From DATAFT01 sp035544635 (lineage in GTDB: Bacteria; Acidobacteriota; Thermoanaerobaculia; Multivoradales; Multivoraceae), in NCBI GenBank assembly GCA_035544635.1, contig DATKDQ010000246.1, forward strand, positions 1 through 28,368: a stretch of DNA of 28,368 bases, given 5' to 3'. Of this stretch, positions 14,764 through 21,361 are shown piece by piece (positions within the stretch are counted from its first letter, which is position 1; every line of letters begins with the position of its first letter). The position numbers and the translations under genes are program-made. A model generated the notes under the pieces. That model was not told the DNA's origin. It worked only from the letters and a program-made list of their open reading frames with translations, and ran no database searches.

Positions 14764-17031
14764 TCAGCGCTCGAGCAGCCAGCGATCGAAGAACTCTTCC
14801 ATCCGCTGGTAGAAGTGGCGGTTGGCGGTGTCGCCGAACGCGTGCTTCTCGCCGGGATAGATCGCCTGCTCGAACGGCCGGCCGGCCTTGACCAGCTCGC
14901 GCACCAGCGCGTACGTGTTCTGCGGATGGACGTTGTCGTCGGCAGTGCCGTGCACGACGAGGAGCGCGTCCGCGAGCGCCGGCGCCCAGGTCACGGGCGA
15001 CGAGTCGCGGTAGCCCGCCTCGTTGGTCTCGGGATGATCGAGGTAGCGCTCGGTCCAGATGCTGTCGTAGAGCCGCCAGTCGGTCACCGGCGCGCCGGCG
15101 ACCGCGGCCCGCCAGACGCCGGGGCGGCGCAGCACCGAGTACAGCGTGTTGGTGCCGCCGCCCGACCAGCCCCAGAGCCCGAGGCGCTCGCGATCGACCC
15201 ATGGCTGCGCGGCGAGATGCTCGACGACGGCGAGCTGCGACTGCATCTCGAGCTCGCCGAAGCGGCGATGGAGGCGGTCCGCGCCCTGCTTTCCGAAGAA
15301 GACCGAGGCCGGGTTGTCGGCGTTGACCACGACGTAGCCGCGCTGCGCCTGGCGCGCGTGCCAGAGGTCGCGCACCGGCCGCTCGGCGGACGCGTCCTCG
15401 ACGGTCTGCGAGGCGGGCCCGCCGTAGTGGAACATGATCACCGGATGGCGGCGCGTGGCGTCGAAGTCGGGCGGCCTCATGACGCGGGCGGGGAGGGGAG
15501 CTCCATCGGGGCCCGGGATGGTGAGGAACTCCCAGTGCGGAAGCGAAGCGCGGTCGTACGCCGTCGCCGGTTGGAAGGGAAGCGGCACCGGCGCCTCGTC
15601 GCGAACGAAGAGCGTCGATCGCGGGGGTGTTGCGGCGGTGCTGTGGGTGGCGACCCAGGCCCGGCCTCCCGGCGCGACCACGGCGGCGATCGTTCCGCGC
15701 ACGGGCTCGCAGCCCGGGCCGCCGCGCTCGCCGCGGCCGGCAGTCGATCGGTTGCCGCGGCCTCGGTCGTCCGCCGCGCCCTCGCACCCCGGCGAGAGCA
15801 GCTCCGCCTCTCCGCCCTCGAGCTGGACCCGGTAGAGCTGGCGATCCCTGGCGCCGAGCCGATCGGTGCGAAACCCGGTGAAAAGGACCTTCCCGCTCAC
15901 CTCGATCACCCGGTCGAGCTTGGTCACCGCGATGCCTTCGGGAGTCACGGCGTGAAGCGCCCAGCCGCCGGCGTCGTGCAGGTACAGGCGCCGCCAACCG
16001 TCGCGGTCCGAGCCCCACACCACGCGACCGTCGGCGAGGAGCTCGAAGTCGTCACCGACGTCGACCCAGGTCGATAGGCGCTCGACCAGCCTGGTCTCGC
16101 ACGCGCCGCTCGCGAGATCGCAGAAGAGAAGCGCTGCCTCCGCCTGGTCGCGGTCGAGGCGGACGACGGCGAGACGCTTGCCGTCCGGCGTGAAGCGCAC
16201 GCGTGCGATGTAGTCCTCGCCCGCCCTGGCGCCGGTCTCGATCCACGCGGTCTCGCCGGAGGCGAGGTCGAGCACGCCGAGCGACACCGTGGGGTTGCGA
16301 TCGCCGGCCTTCGGATAGGGCTGCTGCTCGACCGTGGGGTCGCGGTCCGCGTCGTGGACCAGCGGGTGCCTCGGCACGCCCTCCTGGTCGAAGCGCAGGT
16401 AGGCGATGCGCCGGCCCTCGGGCGCCCACCAGAACCCGATCGAGCGGCGGTGCCAGATCTCCTCCCAGTAGACCCAGTCGGGCTTGCCGTTGAGGACCCG
16501 GCCCTCCTCCCCGTCGTGGGTGAGGCGGCGCTCCTCTCCGCTCACGAGATCGACGGTCCAGAGATCGGCGGCGCGCACGAACGCGACCTTGGTCGAGTCG
16601 GGCGAGAAGCGCGGGTCCTCGCTCTTCGCGTCGGAGCGCGTCAGTGGGCGCAGCTTCTGGTCGGCGAGCCGGTAGAGGTAGAGATCGCCTGCGCCCTGGA
16701 ACAGGATCGCGGTGCCGTCGGGTGACCACGCATAGTCCTTGTAGCCGATGTCGCGATCGCCGTCGCGCAGCTCTCCGGCGCGCAGCAGCACCTGCGGTTC
16801 GCGATCGTCCTCCGGCGCGACCGTCCAGAGGTCGCGCTGGCCCTCCTTCGACCACAGGAAGGAGAGGCGCTTCCCGTCTTCGGTCCAGACCAGCTCGGAC
16901 GGCGCGCGGGCGTGTCCCTCCTCGGCGAAGACGACCTCGAGCGGGATCGGGTCGGCGGCGCCGGCGGGTACCTGGTTCACGATCGCGGACGCGAGCGCAG
17001 CACCGGAGATCCAGAGGGCACGGGGTCGCAT
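14764..17031 (-). CDS. S9 family prolyl oligopeptidase, DPP4-like (dipeptidyl peptidase IV type)
   Basis: This 755-residue enzyme has a signal peptide (RALWISGAALASAIVNQVPA then GAAD), so it is probably periplasmic or secreted. An N-terminal beta-propeller of WSPDGTAILFQG / FSPDSTKVAFVR repeats contains the DPP4-type Glu-Glu motif in PDWVYWEEIWHRRSIGFWWA, which holds the substrate N-terminus. The C-terminal alpha/beta-hydrolase domain has nucleophile Ser623 in LGLWGWSGGGTNT, Asp699 in VVHGTADDNVHPQN and His730 in YPGEKHAFGD. It should cut dipeptides, preferably X-Pro, from peptides. An unusual Gly/Arg-rich insert with two Cys (SPGCEGAADDRGRGN to GGPGCEPVRG) sits between propeller and hydrolase. 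It lies 37 bp downstream of the ETF-QO gene on the same strand, so cotranscription is possible. Confidence 0.92.
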   Translation of the reverse strand: MRPRALWISGAALASAIVNQVPAGAADPIPLEVVFAEEGHARAPSELVWTEDGKRLSFLWSKEGQRDLWTVAPEDDREPQVLLRAGELRDGDRDIGYKDYAWSPDGTAILFQGAGDLYLYRLADQKLRPLTRSDAKSEDPRFSPDSTKVAFVRAADLWTVDLVSGEERRLTHDGEEGRVLNGKPDWVYWEEIWHRRSIGFWWAPEGRRIAYLRFDQEGVPRHPLVHDADRDPTVEQQPYPKAGDRNPTVSLGVLDLASGETAWIETGARAGEDYIARVRFTPDGKRLAVVRLDRDQAEAALLFCDLASGACETRLVERLSTWVDVGDDFELLADGRVVWGSDRDGWRRLYLHDAGGWALHAVTPEGIAVTKLDRVIEVSGKVLFTGFRTDRLGARDRQLYRVQLEGGEAELLSPGCEGAADDRGRGNRSTAGRGERGGPGCEPVRGTIAAVVAPGGRAWVATHSTAATPPRSTLFVRDEAPVPLPFQPATAYDRASLPHWEFLTIPGPDGAPLPARVMRPPDFDATRRHPVIMFHYGGPASQTVEDASAERPVRDLWHARQAQRGYVVVNADNPASVFFGKQGADRLHRRFGELEMQSQLAVVEHLAAQPWVDRERLGLWGWSGGGTNTLYSVLRRPGVWRAAVAGAPVTDWRLYDSIWTERYLDHPETNEAGYRDSSPVTWAPALADALLVVHGTADDNVHPQNTYALVRELVKAGRPFEQAIYPGEKHAFGDTANRHFYQRMEEFFDRWLLER

Positions 17032-17068
17032 CGAGGGCGAGGGGCGGGCCGCCGTTGCGGGAGGCCGG

Positions 17069-18751
17069 TCACATCTTCCCGTAGTTGGGCCCGCCGCCTC
17101 CCTCGGGGGGAACCCAGGTGATGATCTGGTACGGATCCATGATGTCGCAGGTCTTGCAGTGCACGCAGTTCGAGGCGTTGATCTGCAGGCGCTGGCCGGT
17201 GGGCGAGCCCGAGTCCGCCACCATCTCGTACACGTTGGCCGGGCAGAACCGCTGGCACGGGTTGGCGTACTCGACGGCGCACTGGTAGAGGCAGATGTCG
17301 GTGTCGTGCACCAGGAGATGGACCGGCTGGTCCTCCTCGTGCGCGGTGGCGGAGTTGTAGACGTCCGCCAGCTTGTCGAAGGTGAGCACGCCGTCGAGCG
17401 GCACCGCCTCGGGCGGCGGCGGCGGCTGGTCGAACGGACTGTTCAGCCGCTGCATCCGCTCGTGCCCGGGCTCGCTGCGCAGCCGGTTGAAGACGCCCCA
17501 GCCGCGTCCTCTCGTCAGCATGCCGATTCCCGCCTGCGCCATTCCCGCGATCGTGCCGTGGTCGAAGGCCTGGTGGAAGTTGCGCACCTCCCACAGCTCG
17601 TCACCCGCCCAGCTCTCCTTCACCCGGTCCTGGTAGCTCGCGAGCGTCGCCGCCGAGGTGTCGCCGCGCCGGAGCGCGTCGAAGATGGTCTCGGCGGCGA
17701 GCATCCCCGACTTCATGGCCAGGTGGATGCCCTTGAGCCGTAGGCCGTTCACGAAGCCGGCGCTGTCGCCGATGATGAGGAACCCGTCCCCCGAGAGCTC
17801 GGGCATCGACCACCAGCCGCCCTCCGGGATCGCCTTGGCGCCGTAGTAGGCCATCCTGCCGCCCGCAAGCAGCGATGCGATCTCGGGATGGGTCTTGAAG
17901 CGCTGGAACTCCTGGTGCGGATCGAGGAACGGGTTGCGGTAGTCGAGGCCGACCACCAGACCGACGATCAGCAGGTTGTCCTGCATCCCGTAGAGAAAGC
18001 CGCCGCCGAAGGTGCGTAAGTCGAGCGGCCAGCCCATGGTGTGGGCGATGTCGCCGGGCTCCATGCGCCCGCTCGGGATCTCCCACACCTCCTTGAGACC
18101 GATGGCGTAGACCTGCGGGTTGCGTCCGGCGGAGAGCCCGTGGCTCCGGTCGAGCTCGAGCGTGAGCGTGCCGCGCGGGCCCTCGCCGAGGATCACCACC
18201 CGGGTGCGGATGTCGATGCCCGGCTCGTAGTTGGCCTTGCGGTTGCCCTGCTTGTCGAGGCCGCGGTCGCCGGTGCGCACTCCGGCGACGCGCTCGCCGT
18301 CGAGCAGCAGCGAGCGCCCCGCGAAGCCCGCGAAGACATCGACCCCTTCGGCCTCGGTCTTGGCCGCCATCCACTTGACCAGCTTGCCGAGCGAGGCGAC
18401 CCACTTGCCCTCGTTGTCGAGCATCGGGGGGACCGGGAGCGAGAGGGCGCGCTTCGAGGTGAGCCACAGCAGCTTCTCGTCGGCCACCTCCGCCTCGAGC
18501 GGCGCCTGGCGCCAGTCGGCGGGGTAGAGCTCGCGCAGCGCGCGGGGATCGACAACGGCACCGGAGAGGGCATGGCTGCCGATCTCGGCGCCCTTCTCGA
18601 GCACGGCGATCGAGATCTCGAGCGGCTCGCCGTGCCCGGAGGCGTTGTGCTGGGCGATCAGGCGTGCGAGGCGGTAGGCCCCGGCGAGGCTCGCCGGGCC
18701 CGCCCCCACGAAGAGCACGTCGATGTCGAGGGTTTCGCGTTCTTCGGCCAT
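17069..18751 (-). CDS. Electron-transfer flavoprotein:ubiquinone oxidoreductase
   Basis: The 560-residue protein starts at ATG 18751 (MAEERETLDIDVLFVGAGPA), matching family N-termini; in-frame codons further upstream are unconserved. It passes electrons from ETF to quinone at the membrane, linking fatty-acid and amino-acid oxidation to respiration. The FAD-binding GAGPASLAGAYRLARL is at about 16-31, and GAEIGSHALSGAVVDPRAL, GGWWSMPELSGDGFLIIGDS and GFVNGLRLKGIHLAMKSGM are family segments. The C-terminal ferredoxin-like domain carries the 4Fe-4S ligands: Cys503 in CQRFCPANVYE and Cys529/532/535 in NCVHCKTCDIMDP. The etfA and etfB genes are not in this window. Confidence 0.95.
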   Translation of the reverse strand: MAEERETLDIDVLFVGAGPASLAGAYRLARLIAQHNASGHGEPLEISIAVLEKGAEIGSHALSGAVVDPRALRELYPADWRQAPLEAEVADEKLLWLTSKRALSLPVPPMLDNEGKWVASLGKLVKWMAAKTEAEGVDVFAGFAGRSLLLDGERVAGVRTGDRGLDKQGNRKANYEPGIDIRTRVVILGEGPRGTLTLELDRSHGLSAGRNPQVYAIGLKEVWEIPSGRMEPGDIAHTMGWPLDLRTFGGGFLYGMQDNLLIVGLVVGLDYRNPFLDPHQEFQRFKTHPEIASLLAGGRMAYYGAKAIPEGGWWSMPELSGDGFLIIGDSAGFVNGLRLKGIHLAMKSGMLAAETIFDALRRGDTSAATLASYQDRVKESWAGDELWEVRNFHQAFDHGTIAGMAQAGIGMLTRGRGWGVFNRLRSEPGHERMQRLNSPFDQPPPPPEAVPLDGVLTFDKLADVYNSATAHEEDQPVHLLVHDTDICLYQCAVEYANPCQRFCPANVYEMVADSGSPTGQRLQINASNCVHCKTCDIMDPYQIITWVPPEGGGGPNYGKM

Positions 18752-18878
18752 GCGCCGCCCACGATCGGGCGCGGCGCAGCGTAGCATGCGATCGCGCGAG
18801 CCTTCCTTGCGGGAAGTGGCCCGCCTGCCCGCCGCCACCAAGTCATTGCGCGCGACCGCGGTCCCGGGTTGCCACCCG

Positions 18879-19586
18879 TCACCGGCGGAGCTCCGCGGAT
18901 CCTGCCCACACCCGGTGGATCACGAGCTCCCCGTGTCGCCCGGCCGCGCGGCAGGGCCCGCAGCGCCACTGCCGCACCGGACGCCCGGCGAGACGCTCGG
19001 CCCGGCACACCGGACAGCGGTGCCGCCACAGCCAGCGCTTGCGCGCGGCGCGCTGCGCCGCCGGGCCGAGCTCCTGTCCCGGCACTCGCACGCGAGGCTC
19101 GAGTCCCGCGCGGCGCATCAGGTCGCGCCACTCGCGACCATGCGAGCGGACCCGGTCGCCGTGAAGGACATGAACCGCGGCGTGCGCCGCCTCGTGGCAG
19201 AGGATCTCGAGCAGGAGGTGCGGGGGTGCCTCGAGCAGCACGTCGGTGATGCGGATGAGCCGCTCGCGCGGGTAGAACCCGCCGAGCGAGGAGCGCATGC
19301 GATGGCTCAGCTCGACGCGCACGGTGGCGCGCAGGTCGGGCACCCCCCACCTCCGGCTCCACTCCGGCGCCGCCTCACACCACAGCCGGTCGAGCGCGGT
19401 CTCGGTTGCTGCGGACTGGGAGCGGTCGGGCGCCGAGGCCGCCGGCGCGGCGGCTCGAGCCCGGCGGGCGGCGGGCTGGGCGGCGGGGCGCCGAGTCACG
19501 ACCGGGGCGAAGGAGGCGACAGGCGCCCGGTCCGGCTCGAAGAGCGGCAGGGAGAGTTGGAGAGAGGCGGGCTTGGTGGAGGTCAT
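18879..19586 (-). CDS. SprT-like zinc metalloprotein
   Basis: The product has 235 residues from ATG 19586 (MTSTKPASLQLSLPLF); an in-frame ATG at 19661 would add 25 basic residues. After an Ala/Arg-rich linker (30-60) comes the SprT-like domain: the zinc site LEILCHEAAHAAVHVLHGD with His131, Glu132 and His135, and a third His at 149 in RSHGREWRDLMRRAG. A C-terminal zinc ribbon follows, RHRCPVCRAERLAG and WRCGPCRAAG. SprT/Spartan relatives are proteases or DNA-protein crosslink repair factors in eukaryotes; the bacterial function is poorly known. It precedes the ETF-QO gene on the same strand. The region 19587-19661 upstream may hold its promoter, back to back with the his-leader promoter. Confidence 0.82.
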   Translation of the reverse strand: MTSTKPASLQLSLPLFEPDRAPVASFAPVVTRRPAAQPAARRARAAAPAASAPDRSQSAATETALDRLWCEAAPEWSRRWGVPDLRATVRVELSHRMRSSLGGFYPRERLIRITDVLLEAPPHLLLEILCHEAAHAAVHVLHGDRVRSHGREWRDLMRRAGLEPRVRVPGQELGPAAQRAARKRWLWRHRCPVCRAERLAGRPVRQWRCGPCRAAGRHGELVIHRVWAGSAELRR

Positions 19587-19654
19587 CCGGCGACGCCCAT
19601 CATCGCGCACCGTCCGCCCCGCGCGCCAGCGCCCTCGCCCGGGCTGGGAGCTCC

Positions 19655-19684
19655 TTGACATCTTCGCGACCCCCCTGCTCTAAT
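19655..19684 (+). promoter_or_regulatory. Strong sigma70-type promoter of the aroDE-his operon
   Basis: TTGACA (19655-19660) is a perfect -35; an 18-bp spacer leads to TCTAAT (19679-19684), five of six matches to the -10 consensus. It is the best promoter match I find in the window. The expected start is about 19690-19694, which coincides with the ATG of the leader peptide at 19694. Confidence 0.8.
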
Positions 19685-19693
19685 CGCTCCCCC

Positions 19694-19783
19694 ATGCCGG
19701 ACGGGATGATCGCCGCCGCTCCTGGTTACCGGGCCGTGGGCCTGTGGTGGGCCTGGGCGCATCATCCTCACGTCTGGAGCTAG
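19694..19783 (+). CDS. Trp/His-rich leader peptide of the aroDE-his operon
   Basis: This 29-codon frame opens with ATG 10 nt after the -10 hexamer, so the mRNA is probably leaderless; no Shine-Dalgarno is present. The C-terminal half is GLWWAWAHHPHVWS, followed by TAG. Trp codons are at 19745, 19748, 19754 and 19775; His codons at 19760, 19763 and 19769. Runs of regulatory amino-acid codons followed by alternative hairpins define ribosome-mediated attenuation leaders such as trpL and hisL. Downstream genes make shikimate (toward Trp, Tyr and Phe) and histidine, which fits both codon types. An internal ATG (19706) is a less likely start. The peptide probably has no function other than being translated. 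Confidence 0.75.
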   Translation: MPDGMIAAAPGYRAVGLWWAWAHHPHVWS

Positions 19784-19868
19784 GCCGGGGCAGCGTCCCG
19801 GCCATCCGGGCCCGGGACGAGAGAGACCTCAACGGCGAGTCGTTCCCTCCTTCCGGTCCCGGAAGGAG
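19783..19868 (+). promoter_or_regulatory. Ribosome-mediated attenuator with mutually exclusive stems
   Basis: Five segments are visible. Segment 1, GGCCGGG (19783-19789), pairs with 19797-19803 inside segment 2. Segment 2, CGTCCCGG (19794-19801), pairs with segment 3, CCGGGACG (19812-19819). Segment 3 CCGGGAC (19812-19818) also pairs with GTCCCGG (19856-19862, segment 4), which is the loop and inner part of the terminator-like hairpin. Thus 1:2 plus 3:4 opposes 2:3 plus the terminator. A ribosome stalled at the Trp or first His codons would leave segment 1 free and favour 3:4 (on). One at the stop codon (19781) would cover segment 1 and favour 2:3 and the terminator (off). Pairing is read by eye; energies were not computed. 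Confidence 0.65.
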
Positions 19869-19878
19869 TTTTCGTTTT
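19847..19878 (+). terminator. Attenuator terminator that also masks the aroDE ribosome binding site
   Basis: CTCCTTCCG (19847-19855) pairs perfectly with CGGAAGGAG (19860-19868) around GTCC. It is followed by TTTTCGTTTT (19869-19878), an interrupted T-tract. The 3' arm contains AAGGAG (19863-19868), the Shine-Dalgarno of the TTG start at 19877. The hairpin can therefore act by termination, by blocking initiation, or both. Confidence 0.65.
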
Positions 19879-21361
19879 GGTCGAACGGGCCTCGTTGATC
19901 GCGACGCTGGCCGAGCCTCCCGAGGACGGCACGCTCCGGGCGTTGCCCGCGGGCGTGGACTGGCTCGAGCTGCGTGCCGATCTGTGCGGTGAGATCCCGG
20001 CCGCCTGGCTGCGCGAGCGCTTCGCCGGGCGCCTGCTCTACACGCTGCGCAGCCGGAGCGAGGGCGGCGGGTTCGAGGGGTCGCTGGCGCGCCGCCGCGA
20101 ACGGCTCGGCGCCGCCGCGGCCGAGTTCGATCGCGTGGACGTCGAGGCCGAGCGCGACCTCCACGACGCGCTGCTCGAGGCGGTGCCGCCCGAGCAGCGC
20201 GTCTTGTCCTGGCACGGCACCGGACGCGAGACCTCGCAGCTCGAGCGTCAGTTCCAGGCGATGGCCCAGGTTCCGGCCGCGCTGTACAAGCTGGTGCCGT
20301 TCGCGCGGGAGTCGGGCGAGGAGGTGGCTGCGCTCGAGCTCCTGGTGGACCTCGGGCGCCGCGACGTGGTGTGCTTCGCCGCCGGAGACAGCGGGGTCTG
20401 GACGCGCTACGTGGCGCCCTATCTCGGCGCGCCCGTTCTGTTCGCGGCGGCCACCGCCGTGGCCGGCGCGCCGGGTCAGCCCACGGCGGCGAAGATCTGC
20501 CGCGACTACCCGTTCCCCGATCTGCCTTCCGTCGACGCCCTCTACGGCATCGTCGGGCACCCGGTCTCCCACTCGCTGTCGCCACGCCTGCACAACGGCG
20601 CCTATCGCGAGCTCGGGATCCCCGCGCTGTATCTTCCGTTCGGTCCCTCGAGCTTCGCCGACTTCTGGCTGGAGGTGGTCGAGGGGAACCTGCTCGGCGC
20701 CTTCGCGCCGCTTGGCGGCCTCTCGATCACGGCGCCCTACAAGAGCGCGGCGGCCGCGGTGGCGGGCGCCGTGTCGCCGCTCGCGCAGTCGATCGACAGC
20801 GTGAACACGCTGGTGGTGCGCGACGGCGTGTGGGAGGGCGAGACCACGGACCCTCGGGGTGTGGTGGGCGCTCTCGCGGCGGCCGGGATCGAGCTCCGGG
20901 ACCGCCGCGCCGCGGTGGTCGGCTGCGGCGGTGCGGGCCGCGCGGCGGCGGCCGGGCTCGCCGCCGCCGGCGCGAGGACGGTGCTGGTCAATCGCAGCCC
21001 GGAGAAGGGGAGGCTGGCGGCCGAGGCGCTTCACCTGCCGTTCGAGGCCCTCGCCGACTTCGCTCCGCGAGGCTTCGAGATCCTGGTGAACGCGACCTCG
21101 CTGGGGAACGATCTGGACGACGCGCTGCCGTTCGACCCGAGCGATCTGGGGCCGGGCACCGCGGTCCTCGATCTGGTCTACGGCGAGCGCCCGACCGCGC
21201 TGCTCGACCGGGTGCGCGAGCGCGGGCTTCTGGGGGTGGACGGACGCGAGGTGCTCCTGTTCCAGGCGATCGATCAGTTCCGGCTCATGACCGGGCGCGA
21301 GCTTCCGATCGGTCTGGCGCGCGAGCTGCTCGAGCTGCCCGCGCCGCGGAGGGGGAGGTGA
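19877..21361 (+). CDS. aroDE: Bifunctional 3-dehydroquinate dehydratase (type I) / shikimate dehydrogenase
   Basis: The product has 494 residues from TTG 19877, with AAGGAG 8 nt upstream. Residues 1-215 or so are a type I dehydroquinase: IATLAEPPEDG, DWLELRADLCGE, Glu90 in DRVDVEAE, His113 in VLSWHGTG and the Schiff-base Lys138 in AALYKLVPFA. Residues about 220-494 are a shikimate dehydrogenase: YGIVGHPVSHSLSPRLHNGA, catalytic Lys289 in LSITAPYKSA, Asp325 in GETTDPRGV (the usual Asn before Thr-Asp is Thr here), the NADP loop VVGCGGAGRAAAAGL and VNRSPEKG. The fusion converts 3-dehydroquinate to shikimate in one chain, as in plants. It is the first gene after the attenuator and its TGA overlaps the GTG of hisZ. 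Confidence 0.94.
   Translation: MVERASLIATLAEPPEDGTLRALPAGVDWLELRADLCGEIPAAWLRERFAGRLLYTLRSRSEGGGFEGSLARRRERLGAAAAEFDRVDVEAERDLHDALLEAVPPEQRVLSWHGTGRETSQLERQFQAMAQVPAALYKLVPFARESGEEVAALELLVDLGRRDVVCFAAGDSGVWTRYVAPYLGAPVLFAAATAVAGAPGQPTAAKICRDYPFPDLPSVDALYGIVGHPVSHSLSPRLHNGAYRELGIPALYLPFGPSSFADFWLEVVEGNLLGAFAPLGGLSITAPYKSAAAAVAGAVSPLAQSIDSVNTLVVRDGVWEGETTDPRGVVGALAAAGIELRDRRAAVVGCGGAGRAAAAGLAAAGARTVLVNRSPEKGRLAAEALHLPFEALADFAPRGFEILVNATSLGNDLDDALPFDPSDLGPGTAVLDLVYGERPTALLDRVRERGLLGVDGREVLLFQAIDQFRLMTGRELPIGLARELLELPAPRRGR

Noticed and set aside
12962..16018. A minus-strand open frame of about 1000 codons
   Set aside because: It crosses acpP, fabF and part of the DPP4-like gene in wrong frames. 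Its composition is shadow-like and no motif is present.
19406..19783. Longer reading frame that includes the leader peptide
   Set aside because: The upstream part is antisense to the SprT-like gene and precedes the promoter. Only the part from ATG 19694 lies on the predicted transcript.
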